Source of the DNA: Bacillus cereus
GTDB taxonomy: Bacteria; Bacillota; Bacilli; Bacillales; Bacillaceae_G
Assembly (NCBI RefSeq): GCF_025917685.1
Contig: NZ_CP089518.1
Location: 2,295,001 to 2,359,000, forward strand
DNA: 64,000 bases
Direction of reading: 5' to 3'
Position numbers and translations under genes: made by a program
Notes under the pieces: generated by a model
What the model was told of the DNA's origin: nothing
Database searches by the model: none
What the model saw: only the letters and a program-made list of their open reading frames with translations
Shown here: one piece after another, positions 8,922 through 16,426 of the stretch
Numbering within the stretch: the stretch's first letter is position 1
Layout: every line of letters starts with the position of its first letter

Positions 8922-9659
8922 ATGAAACAAAACATTTATGATAATCCGTTTTTCTTTAAAAATTATAAGTCATTACGTGAAAATGGATTTACCTTTAATG
9001 ATTTTGTTGAACAGCCAGCAATTAAATCTATAATTGCTAATCTTACAGATAAGTCTGTATTAGATTTGGGATGTGGAACTGGTCATTTTTCTATGTACTG
9101 TGTAGAAAATGGTGCCTCGAAAGTTATAGGAGTGGACATCTCAAGAAATATGATTGAACAAGCTGAAATGTATAACAAAAACGAAAAAATAGATTATATG
9201 TGTGTACCAATAGAAGAACTTAATTTGCCAAATCAAAAATTCGACTTAATAACAAGTTCTTTAGTTATACATTACATAGAAGATTACTCACATCTAATTA
9301 AGAAAATAAGAGATTTGTTAAAAAATGATGGTGAATTTATCTTTTCAACAGAACATCCAATAGTAACAGCTCGAAAGGAAATGAATAATTGGTTTAAGGA
9401 TAATAATGGAAACAGATTGCATTGGGCATTAGATAATTACCAGGAAGAAGGAAAAAGGGAGGAACATTGGTGGATAGATGGTGTTGTTAAATATCACAGA
9501 ACAATTTCAACATTAATTAATACTCTTATAGACAACGGTTTTGTAATTGAGAAAATTATTGAGCCAGAGTCAACTCCAACAGGATTAGAAAAAATGCCAG
9601 AATTAATAAATGAAAAACGGAGACCATCTTCTATTATCATTAAATCAAGAAAATATTGA
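8922..9659 (+). CDS. Class I SAM-dependent methyltransferase
   Basis: ATG 8922 behind GGAGG with six-base spacing. 245 residues, with motif I VLDLGCGTGHFS at about residue 47-58, GVDIS, and the late motif LLKNDGEFIFSTEHP. Resembles the UbiE/Coq5-like methyltransferase group (PF08241/PF13847) and the cytoplasmic enzymes that act on small molecules. Stand-alone gene; no pathway partner adjacent. Confidence 0.85.
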   Translation: MKQNIYDNPFFFKNYKSLRENGFTFNDFVEQPAIKSIIANLTDKSVLDLGCGTGHFSMYCVENGASKVIGVDISRNMIEQAEMYNKNEKIDYMCVPIEELNLPNQKFDLITSSLVIHYIEDYSHLIKKIRDLLKNDGEFIFSTEHPIVTARKEMNNWFKDNNGNRLHWALDNYQEEGKREEHWWIDGVVKYHRTISTLINTLIDNGFVIEKIIEPESTPTGLEKMPELINEKRRPSSIIIKSRKY

Positions 9660-9728
9660 GATTAAACCCTCGTTGATTAACTTCCGCTTTCGAATTTTAT
9701 GTAAATAAGCAAAAAACGAGGTAGAAAA

Positions 9729-9965
9729 TTGGCTAGTATTAAAGAATTAAATCATTTTCTAAATGAACAAGAGGAACGAAATATATTTTATCGTATAAGC
9801 AAAATTAGAAGAGGCAGCATCATGGTGGAAGTAAATGTTCCAGGTCAAAGATGGTAAATAGAATGTAAGAAAGATTGTACAGTTGAAATAGAAAAGTTTA
9901 TTAGTGATGGTAAATATCATAATGATAAAGAATTAGAAGTATTATTTAAGGAATTCTCAGATTAA
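9729..9965 (+). pseudogene. Small hypothetical protein interrupted by TAA
   Basis: TTG 9729 lies behind GAGG. The first 42 codons (ASIKELNHFLNEQEERN to VPGQRW) end at TAA 9855-9857; the frame then reads IECKKDCTVEIEKFISDG to a terminal TAA at 9963. The two parts look like one continuous 78-residue protein of a type I recall from Bacillus genomes, in which the residue after W is usually E, so GAA to TAA is a likely single change. Function unknown. Confidence 0.6.
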
Positions 9966-9985
9966 GGAGATTAACTTTCGATAAC

Positions 9986-10035
9986 AAAAAAATATAATAA
10001 GCTGTCCATGTGGGCGGCTTATTATATTTTTTTGT
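9986..10035 (+). terminator. Rho-independent terminator
   Basis: AAATATAATAAGC / GCTTATTATATTT stem followed by TTTTTTG. Confidence 0.8.
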
Positions 10036-10379
10036 TTAGCGTATTTTTCTTTCTTTATGAATTTAGTCATTATTTTATTACTAATTTAACTATAAATCAA
10101 TTAATTGAATTTAATATGGTAAATTTTTATTTACTAATTTGTCGTTTTTGAATTTATGTGGACTGAAGTGGATGTGTTTGAGTAGTTGTTTTAGGAAAGG
10201 AGAATATGATCGAAAATAAAATATTACTAAACGTATATAACTAATGAATATAATGTCTTTTTCAGTTATTATGTTGTAAATCATTTTATGATAAAATCTA
10301 TTACATAATTTAATAAAGGGGTAACTAACTGTTACGATTTATTTAACCAATTATAACGAAAGTTAATTAAATATATCAG
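10036..10379. other. Left flank of the IStron, no gene
   Basis: Very AT-rich. A Shine-Dalgarno-like GGAAAGGAG at about 10194 precedes a 12-codon ORF only. I could not see an exon reading frame that would continue across the element. Confidence 0.4.
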
Positions 10380-10385
10380 TAAGCC

Positions 10386-10745
10386 CTGCTAGTCAAGTGA
10401 TTGGCTAGTAGTGAGGGTTAACTGCGGGCAATCCCTAAAGCTGATTGAACTACAACGTGGCTAGAAATGGTGAGCGTGAATGTTGCGAAAGCAGAAAAAA
10501 TCAATCAGATGGTGCAAGGTTAAATCCTAAACACTAGAACAATGGGTCTTCCGCCTCGAATCATCTAAGTCAAAATGGATAAGATGAACGTTCAACGACT
10601 ATCTCGTATAACTGACGAGAGTACATCACAAGCCTATGGTGGTGGAAAAATCCTCTGTCTCTAAAGAGATAAACATATAGTCTGCGCTCATATGAAAATA
10701 TGAGAAGTTCATAAGAGAACTGGCTAAGGAATTGCGCCCTTAGTT
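10386..10745 (+). ncRNA. Group I intron ribozyme core (5' part of the IStron)
   Basis: An 11-bp hairpin at 10386-10411 (loop GTGA, G-U pairs allowed) is P2-like. ACTGCGGGCAAT at 10421-10432 matches the P element. GTTCAACGACTAT at 10590-10602 is a classic R element and ACATATAGTCT at 10673-10683 an S element; GACTAT (10597-10602) pairs perfectly with ATAGTC (10677-10682) as P7. A GAAA-tetraloop hairpin (10687-10704) and a following stem AGTTC/GAACT act as P9-type helices. In IStrons the 3' splice site lies beyond tnpB, at the far end of the element. Splice sites were not located. Confidence 0.75.
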
Positions 10746-10834
10746 GAACAAGATAAATTTTATTGAATCTATCAAACTTTATTGAAAATATCGAACATAC
10801 GTGCTATGTTAGGTTCAATGAGGTGAGAATAATA

Positions 10835-10963
10835 ATGAAATTTTCACGAGTTAGTCAAGTATCAGAATTAACAGGTTTGCATCCGAGTAGTCTTAGGAGA
10901 ATGCTGGTGGAACACGCTACTATTCAGAAGAACAAATCTTTCATTAAAGGAGTTAAATTCTGA
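10835..10963 (+). CDS. 42-residue HTH-like ORF overlapping tnpB (possible TnpA remnant)
   Basis: ATG 10835 has GAGGTGAGAATA upstream and the TGA stop shares one base with the tnpB ATG at 10963. The peptide (KFSRVSQVSELTGLHPSSLR and on) looks like the first helix-turn-helix of a MerR-type DNA-binding domain, as found at the N-terminus of IS607 serine transposases. The recombinase domain is absent. An upstream in-frame extension to 10763 is less likely because the SD supports 10835. It may be a transposase relic or a retained small DNA-binding protein; translational coupling to tnpB is likely from the overlap. Confidence 0.5.
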   Translation: MKFSRVSQVSELTGLHPSSLRRMLVEHATIQKNKSFIKGVKF

Positions 10964-12093
10964 TGATATTGGCGAAGAAAGTCAGACTGATTCCAACGCC
11001 TGAACAAGAAAAAGTGCTTAGAAACCATGCTGGAGCTGCAAGATTCGCTTATAACTATTGTAAAAGAATGAGTGATAGATATTATAAGCTATTTGGAAAA
11101 TCTGTTTCACAGTTAGCTTTACAGAAAAGATTTACAAAGATCAAGAAGCGAAAGAGATATAAGTGGTTAAATGACATCAATGCACAAGTTCCAAAACAGG
11201 CTTCAAAAGATTTTGACAAGGCGAGGAAACATTCGTTCGAAAAGTACAAAAATGGTTATCACACTTCTTATAAATCCAAAAAAGATTTAATTCAAGGATT
11301 TTATGCCAATTATGAAAGACTGATTATAGGAAAGAAAGTAGTTCATATTCAGTCTATTGGAGAAGTGAAAACAAGCCAACAACTACCAAGAAACAAAAAA
11401 ACATCAAATCCAAGAGTTACCTTTGACGGTCGTCACTGGTGGATTAGTGTAGGATTCAAAGAAAACTTTGAATCACAAGAACTAACCAATGAGTCGATTG
11501 GTGTGGATGTTGGTTTAAAAGAGCTTTTTGTAGCTTCTAATGGTATGAAAGAACGAAATATAAACAAAGATGCCAAGGTTAAAAAACTTTTGAAAAGGAA
11601 AAAGTTAGCACAAAGAGATATGTCTAGGAGATTTAGAAAAGGTGTAAAAATTCAATCTGCCGGATATGAAAAAGCTAAAACTGAGCACCTGCGGTTACCT
11701 AGGAAAATTATGAATATCCGAAATAACCATATCCATCAAGCAACAGCTAAATTGGTGAAAACCAAACCAATGAGGATTGTTGTGGAAGACTTATCTGTCT
11801 CAAACCTGTTAAAAAACAAAAAACTATCGAAAGCATCTTCATTTCAAAAATTAAACTTCTTCTTTCAATGTTTATCATACAAGTGCGAGAAGCATGGCAT
11901 TGAGTATGTACAAGCTGATAAATGGTTCGCCTCAAGCAAGATTTGTTCATGTTGCGGCGTAAAATACGACCATTCAGTTCAACCAGAAGGACAGTGGAGT
12001 TTAAAAATACGTGAGTGGTGTTGTGTTCCATGCAATAGTCATCACGATAGGGATGTAAATGCTGCGATAAATTTATCAAGATGGGTAAAATAA
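10963..12093 (+). CDS. tnpB: TnpB RNA-guided nuclease (IS200/IS605-IS607 OrfB family)
   Basis: 376 residues, full family length, start ATG preceded by AAAGGAG. The N-terminal helix-turn-helix region is followed by the OrfB/RuvC domain. RuvC residues are D182 (GVDVGLKELF), E275 (IVVEDLSVSNLL) and D362/D364 (HDRDVNAAINL); the zinc finger is C328/C331 and C354/C357. All catalytic and metal ligands are present, so the nuclease should be active. TnpB enzymes use an omega-RNA from the element's right end to cut DNA at the donor site and so keep the element. Coupled to the upstream small ORF by a one-base overlap. Confidence 0.93.
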   Translation: MILAKKVRLIPTPEQEKVLRNHAGAARFAYNYCKRMSDRYYKLFGKSVSQLALQKRFTKIKKRKRYKWLNDINAQVPKQASKDFDKARKHSFEKYKNGYHTSYKSKKDLIQGFYANYERLIIGKKVVHIQSIGEVKTSQQLPRNKKTSNPRVTFDGRHWWISVGFKENFESQELTNESIGVDVGLKELFVASNGMKERNINKDAKVKKLLKRKKLAQRDMSRRFRKGVKIQSAGYEKAKTEHLRLPRKIMNIRNNHIHQATAKLVKTKPMRIVVEDLSVSNLLKNKKLSKASSFQKLNFFFQCLSYKCEKHGIEYVQADKWFASSKICSCCGVKYDHSVQPEGQWSLKIREWCCVPCNSHHDRDVNAAINLSRWVK

Positions 12094-12185
12094 ATGCTTG
12101 ATAATAGGAGGTAACGATACTGCCTCGTGTGGAGTGTTATACCCCTCGTCCCTTTGGGGCTGCGAGAACACGATGAAGCACTAAC
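12094..12185 (+). ncRNA. Putative omega-RNA scaffold at the IStron 3' end
   Basis: TCGTGT (12125-12130) pairs with ACACGA (12168-12173) around an inner CCCC/GGGG hairpin (12142-12145 with 12156-12159). CTCG at 12145-12148 is complementary to CGAG at 12163-12166, giving a pseudoknot as in known TnpB guide scaffolds. The scaffold probably also includes the 3' end of tnpB, and the guide would come from the flank beyond about 12185. The 3' boundary is not fixed. Confidence 0.6.
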
Positions 12186-12487
12186 TTGTGTAAATTTGAT
12201 TGAATTGTATAGGTTTAGTTAAGTTTATCGTATCGGTAGTATTCTATGGGTTATTTCTCAAATAGTTTATTAGTTTTGTTCGTTCTTATCGTATGTAGCT
12301 GTATGATTTTTGGTTGATAATATAATGATAGTTTTATACAGAGGAAGTTAACTGTGGTGAGGTTAACTTCTTTTTATTTTATGTTGAGAAGGAATTATAT
12401 TGTTCTTATGGAAGTTTGTTTAAGTTAACTTCATATTAAGGGTTATTTTACGAAATATAAACAAACGAGAGAATAAGGAGTATTCAC
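12186..12487. other. Right flank of the IStron
   Basis: AT-rich, no ORF with a start site. Contains a terminator-like hairpin at 12344-12376 and ends with the ribosome-binding site of a decayed GNAT gene (AATAAGGAG). Confidence 0.4.
12344..12376 (+). terminator. Hairpin with T-run
   Basis: GAAGTTAAC / GTTAACTTC perfect 9-bp stem followed by TTTTTATTTT. Confidence 0.75.
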
Positions 12488-12806
12488 ATGAATAATAGTA
12501 TAAGCTACACAATTGAACACCCAACAGACTTCAATGGATTATTAGCGTTATATGAATCTTTAGGATGGAATGCTCTTAAATTAACGGTTAACGATTTAGA
12601 ACGAATGTGTAAACAAAGTTGGTGTATTGCCAAAATATCAGTCTAGTGGCATCGGGAAAGAAATAGTGAAACGATTAATCCAGCATTGTGAACACAACAA
12701 GGTTATTCCCCAACTTATGTGTGTAGAAAAATTGCAATCTTACTATGAATCTAAAGGATTTGAAGCATTCTCGATTGGGATGACAAAACACATTAAACGA
12801 TGTTAA
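12488..12806 (+). pseudogene. GNAT acetyltransferase with internal deletion
   Basis: ATG 12488 has AAGGAG upstream. The first 45 codons (SYTIEHPTDFNGLLALYESL and on) are the N-terminal part of a GNAT. Around 12623 the frame jumps: the residues VLPKYQSSGIGKEIVKRLI, the acetyl-CoA binding strand and helix, appear in another frame and continue to TAA 12806. The middle of the domain (about 50 residues) is missing, so this is a deletion remnant rather than a simple frameshift. Confidence 0.75.
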
Positions 12807-12850
12807 AAAATAATTTAATTACTATTTTATAAATAGAACTCTTAATAAAT

Positions 12851-12896
12851 AATAAAAGAGCATGTTTGAGAAAAATTCAAACATGCTCTTTTATTA
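12851..12896. terminator. Bidirectional terminator
   Basis: A 17-bp near-perfect stem (AAAGAGCATGTTTGA / TCAAACATGCTCTTT) with A and T runs, between the GNAT remnant and the convergent TetR gene. Confidence 0.85.
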
Positions 12897-12908
12897 AAGG
12901 GAATTTAT

Positions 12909-13538
12909 TTAATATGAATGACCTAACCCGTTCCAATAAAAAGAAACAATTTCTTGTGCTAATTCATCTATACTAGCAAGAATAGAATTACGATTCTCAT
13001 CTGTAAAATTCCCCATTGATAATAAAGTTACGAAAGCATGGGCAGCAAATTTTGGATTCCCTTTAGGTATTTCTCCAATATGCATCGCATTAGCAATTGA
13101 TTTTTCCAATACTTCATACATGTTATCTTCGGCATTTTTCAGTTCCTTTAATTGCTCTGCAGATAACGATAGTTTTGCATCTTTCATAAAGTTCTTCATA
13201 TCAATATCCATCGTTGCGTGTAAGTATACTGTAGCAAAGTCCAATAATCTTTCTTCCAAATTCTTATTTGTAGAGAGGATTTGATCCATATTTTCTCTTA
13301 TTCGTACCATCATTTGAATCATAGTAGCGGTAAATAAATCCGCTTTTGTTGAATAGTAATAATAGACGGTTGCTTTTGTAACACCACATTCTTTCGCGAC
13401 CTCATCCATCGAAACAACTTGATAATTTTGAGTGAGAAATAGCCTAGTTGCAACTTCTAAAATGATTTCTTTTGTAGATTTTGTATTTTTATTTTGACGA
13501 GGCCTTCCGAGAGGACGTTGTTTTTGTTCCAAATACAT
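12909..13538 (-). CDS. TetR/AcrR family repressor of the MMPL exporter
   Basis: 209 residues, ATG four bases after AGGAGCGA. The N-terminal TetR HTH is clear: ILEVATRLFLTQNYQVVSMD, EVAKECGVTKATVYYYYSTK, ADLFTATM. The C-terminal part is helical ligand-binding domain (residues 80-200). It is divergent from a 743-residue MMPL exporter, and an inverted repeat lies between the genes, so it most likely represses that exporter and itself. The inducer is unknown. Confidence 0.9.
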   Translation of the reverse strand: MYLEQKQRPLGRPRQNKNTKSTKEIILEVATRLFLTQNYQVVSMDEVAKECGVTKATVYYYYSTKADLFTATMIQMMVRIRENMDQILSTNKNLEERLLDFATVYLHATMDIDMKNFMKDAKLSLSAEQLKELKNAEDNMYEVLEKSIANAMHIGEIPKGNPKFAAHAFVTLLSMGNFTDENRNSILASIDELAQEIVSFYWNGLGHSY

Positions 13539-13593
13539 TCGCTCCTGACATTTATGATTGAGATAATTATAACATAATTTTTAATCATTCTTG

Positions 13594-13624
13594 ATTAATT
13601 AACCGACCAGTATATATAATTAAT
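13594..13624. promoter_or_regulatory. Candidate TetR operator between tetR and the MMPL gene
   Basis: ATTAATTA (13594-13601) and TAATTAAT (13617-13624) form a perfect inverted repeat around ACCGACCAGTATA, within the short divergent promoter region. Confidence 0.55.
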
Positions 13625-13653
13625 ATTGGAGGAAAAAAGGAAGGTGGGTTTTT

Positions 13654-15885
13654 ATGAAAAAGCAACCGTTACATATGTTAGGGAAGCTTGTAGCAGGGAA
13701 GAATACGCAATGGATAACATTATCGGTATGGATTCTTATTACATTAGTACTTTCATTTACGTTACCACAAGTAAATAGTAAGAAAGAGCCGAATCCGAAA
13801 AATTTACCTGAAACAGCTATGTCACAGCAAGCTGAAGCACTTATGAAAAAAGAATTTCCTAATAATGCAGGAAATCCATTGTTAGTAGTATGGCATAGAG
13901 ATGGTGGATTACAGTCAAAGGATTATAAACTCATACAAGACGTTTATAAGGAATTAAAGGCCAGTCCTTTAAAAGAACAATCAACATTACCACCATTTGA
14001 TACAATTCCAGAGCAAGTATTATCAAAAAGCGCATCAAAGGATGGTACATCATTTGTTACACCGGTATTCTTTAATAAATCTGCTGGAACGGATATATTA
14101 AAAGATAATTTAGAAGAGTTACGAAAAATAGTGAATAGTAAAGTGGACGAAGATCCATTCAAACAAAAGATAAGTGATTCTGGTTTACATGCTCGATTAT
14201 CTGGACCTGTAGGTATTCAAACAGATGCAGTTAGTTTATTTAGTCAAGCAGATGTGAAATTATTAGTTGCTACCGTATTACTCGTATTAGGTTTATTAAT
14301 TTTATTGTATCGTTCACCAATTTTAGCAATTTTACCTTTACTTGTTGTGGGATTTGCATACGGTATTATTAGTCCTACACTTGGTTTTTTAGCCGATCAC
14401 GGATGGATTAAAGTAGATGCCCAAGCGATATCAATCATGACAGTATTATTGTTTGGTGCTGGAACGGACTATTGTTTATTTTTAATTTCGAGATATAGAG
14501 AGTACTTGTTAGAAGAAGAAAGTAAATATAAAGCGCTGCAACTTGCGATTAAAGCATCTGGCGGGGCAATTATAATGAGTGCCTTAACTGTTGTACTTGG
14601 ATTAGGAACATTATTACTTGCTCAGTATGGTGCCTTTCATCGATTTGCAGTACCATTTAGTGTTGCTGTATTCATAATGGGGATTGCTGCTTTAACAATT
14701 CTTCCGGCATTTTTATTAATTTTTGGTAGAGTTGCATTTTTCCCGTTTATACCGAGAACAACTTCGATGAATGAAGAGTTTGCAAGAAGGAAAAAGAAAG
14801 TAGTAAAAGTCAAAAAATCAAAAGGCCTATTTAGTAAAAAACTTGGAGATATTGTAGTACGAAGACCGTGGACAATTATAATGTTAACCGTATTTGTATT
14901 AGGTGGATTAGCTTCATTCGTACCGCGCATTCAATACACTTATGACCTATTAGAATCATTTCCAAAAGATATGCCTTCACGTGAAGGGTTTACGTTGATT
15001 AGTGATCATTTTTCGGCTGGTGAACTAGCACCTGTAAAAATTGTTGTTGATACGAAAGGAAAAGAGCTTCCTATTAAACAAGAAATTGAGAAATTTTCTT
15101 TTGTAAATACAGTGAAAGAGCCAAAAGAGGGAAAAGACAATAAACAAATACAAATGTATGAAGTTTCTTTAGCGGAAAATCCGTACTCTATTGCAGCGCT
15201 AGATCAAATCCCTAAATTGAAAAATAGTGTAGAAAAAGTATTAAAAGATGCGGGGATTAATAATGTTGAAGATCAATTGTGGATTGGTGGGGAAACAGCG
15301 TCACTATATGACACAAAACAAATTACGGAACGTGATGAAGCAGTTATTATTCCAGTAATGATCAGTATTATAGCTTTACTATTACTTGTCTACTTACGAT
15401 CAATTGTAGCGATGATTTATTTAATAGTAACAGTTGTTTTATCATTCTTCTCTGCATTAGGAGCTGGATGGATATTACTTCATTTTGGTATGGGAGCTCC
15501 AGCAATACAAGGTGCGATACCGTTATACGCATTCGTATTTTTAGTTGCTTTAGGTGAAGATTATAATATCTTTATGGTTTCAGAAATATGGAAAAATAGA
15601 AAGAATCAAAGTCATGTAGAAGCTGTGAAAAATGGCGTTATACAAACAGGAAGTGTCATTACATCAGCAGGTTTAATTTTAGCAGGGACTTTTGCAGTGT
15701 TAGGCACACTTCCAATTCAAGTTCTTGTCCAATTTGGTATTGTAACTGCAATTGGTGTATTACTGGATACATTTATTGTAAGACCATTACTTGTACCAGC
15801 AATCACAGTTGTTTTAGGCCGCTTTGCTTTTTGGCCAGGGAAACTTTCTAAAAAGAGAGAAGAAGTACAAAAATTGGATATATAA
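13654..15885 (+). CDS. MMPL/RND family membrane exporter (YdfJ-like)
   Basis: 743 residues. One transmembrane helix near residue 25 is followed by a soluble loop (40-180), then a five-helix bundle from 205 with the MMPL motif FGAGTDYCLFLISRYREYL, and a second copy: helix near 405, loop, then helices from 560 with LGEDYNIFMVSEIW. This duplicated layout is that of proton-driven RND exporters. ATG 13654 lies after GGAAGGTGGGTTTTT. The divergent TetR regulator suggests drug or lipid export with induction by the exported compound. A terminator closes the gene at 15894. Confidence 0.9.
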   Translation: MKKQPLHMLGKLVAGKNTQWITLSVWILITLVLSFTLPQVNSKKEPNPKNLPETAMSQQAEALMKKEFPNNAGNPLLVVWHRDGGLQSKDYKLIQDVYKELKASPLKEQSTLPPFDTIPEQVLSKSASKDGTSFVTPVFFNKSAGTDILKDNLEELRKIVNSKVDEDPFKQKISDSGLHARLSGPVGIQTDAVSLFSQADVKLLVATVLLVLGLLILLYRSPILAILPLLVVGFAYGIISPTLGFLADHGWIKVDAQAISIMTVLLFGAGTDYCLFLISRYREYLLEEESKYKALQLAIKASGGAIIMSALTVVLGLGTLLLAQYGAFHRFAVPFSVAVFIMGIAALTILPAFLLIFGRVAFFPFIPRTTSMNEEFARRKKKVVKVKKSKGLFSKKLGDIVVRRPWTIIMLTVFVLGGLASFVPRIQYTYDLLESFPKDMPSREGFTLISDHFSAGELAPVKIVVDTKGKELPIKQEIEKFSFVNTVKEPKEGKDNKQIQMYEVSLAENPYSIAALDQIPKLKNSVEKVLKDAGINNVEDQLWIGGETASLYDTKQITERDEAVIIPVMISIIALLLLVYLRSIVAMIYLIVTVVLSFFSALGAGWILLHFGMGAPAIQGAIPLYAFVFLVALGEDYNIFMVSEIWKNRKNQSHVEAVKNGVIQTGSVITSAGLILAGTFAVLGTLPIQVLVQFGIVTAIGVLLDTFIVRPLLVPAITVVLGRFAFWPGKLSKKREEVQKLDI

Positions 15886-15893
15886 TATAGAAG

Positions 15894-15920
15894 AGCCAAG
15901 GATGTTTTCCTTGGCTTTTT
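15894..15920 (+). terminator. Terminator of the MMPL gene
   Basis: AGCCAAGGA / TCCTTGGCT stem followed by TTTTT. Confidence 0.8.
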
Positions 15921-15932
15921 CCATGTAGTTAA

Positions 15933-16115
15933 TTAATTTTTTGAAGTTAAATCATCAGTTGCAGCGTGATCAGCATCTTCAATAGCGGTTTCTGGCATTC
16001 CATATAAACCGTTCATTGCTTGTTCTTCGATATTAAGATTTGCAGTATTATTATTTTGAATAGATGTAGTGTTTTCGATAACATTTTCTTTTTTATTTAC
16101 ATTTTTGTCATTCAT
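15933..16115 (-). CDS. Small acidic protein, DUF4021-like
   Basis: 60 residues from ATG 16115, which lies eight bases after GGAGG; an in-frame ATG at 16130 overlaps that site and is rejected. The sequence is polar and N/E-rich with the C-terminal motif EEQAMNGLYGMPETA, which I associate with DUF4021 in Bacillus. No membrane segment. Function unknown. Confidence 0.65.
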   Translation of the reverse strand: MNDKNVNKKENVIENTTSIQNNNTANLNIEEQAMNGLYGMPETAIEDADHAATDDLTSKN

Positions 16116-16150
16116 GTTTGAATCCTCCAAACGTCATTTGATTTATCCCA

Positions 16151-16240
16151 CATTAACGGGCAGTAAGACCTCCACCTCAAAATTCGACGAAAACAAAGAA
16201 GTTAGGTGGGGGTCGGGCTGCCCGTAAAAGCCCCACTGAT
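16151..16240. repeat. Interspersed inverted repeat (copy 1)
   Basis: CGGGCAG..ACCTCCACCT (from 16157) is complementary to AGGTGGGGGT..CTGCCCG (to 16224), followed by TAAAAGCCCCACTG. A degenerate copy with the same GTAAAAGC tail lies at 30755-30785. This type of non-coding repeat is scattered in B. cereus group genomes. Confidence 0.55.
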
Positions 16241-16365
16241 CAAAGTTTCACATTATTAATAGTATGTGGATGGATTTCCAGAAATATGTGAACGAATTTC
16301 TGCAGATATTATATAGTTAAATAAAAAGTTTAGTATTAAATTTAAGCTGTAAGGAGTGAACAAGT

Positions 16366-16395
16366 GTGGTGAAAGCAAGAAAGTTAGCCTTCTAA
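16366..16395 (+). CDS. cat leader peptide (translational attenuator)
   Basis: AAGGAG at 16351-16356 precedes GTG 16366, giving a nine-residue peptide MVKARKLAF and TAA at 16393. The first residues MVK match the stall-inducing start of the cat-86 leader peptide (MVKTD). The end of the reading frame lies inside the 5' arm of the hairpin that hides the cat ribosome-binding site. Confidence 0.7.
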   Translation: MVKARKLAF

Positions 16396-16421
16396 AATAA
16401 AAATAAAATTTTAGGAGGCTA
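16385..16421 (+). promoter_or_regulatory. RBS-sequestering hairpin of the cat gene
   Basis: TAGCCTTCTAAAAT (16385-16398) pairs with ATTTTAGGAGGCTA (16408-16421) with one G-U pair. The 3' arm contains the cat GGAGG (16414-16418), so the stem blocks initiation until a ribosome stalls in the leader. Confidence 0.8.
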
Positions 16422-16426
16422 TTAAA

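Larger units (their letters stand above)
10380..12190 (+). mobile_element. IStron: group I intron joined to an IS605/IS607-type tnpB element
   Basis: The unit holds, in order, group I intron core elements (10386-10710), a 42-codon HTH-like ORF, an intact tnpB gene and a structured 3' end resembling an omega-RNA. This organisation is that of IStrons known from Clostridioides difficile (CdISt1) and the B. cereus group. Exact ends are uncertain: I placed the left end just before the first intron stem and the right end after the 3' hairpin. No complete transposase is present, so the element would need help in trans to move. Confidence 0.75.

Noticed and set aside
10763..10834. In-frame extension of the short ORF before tnpB
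   Set aside because: The SD site GAGGTGAGAATA fits the ATG at 10835, and the extra residues overlap the intron's 3' side.
11747..12079. Minus-strand ORF inside tnpB
   Set aside because: Shadow of the highly conserved tnpB frame with no start signal.
10963..12093. Possible Cas12-type nuclease
   Set aside because: Length of 376 residues, OrfB domain order and the absence of CRISPR make it TnpB.
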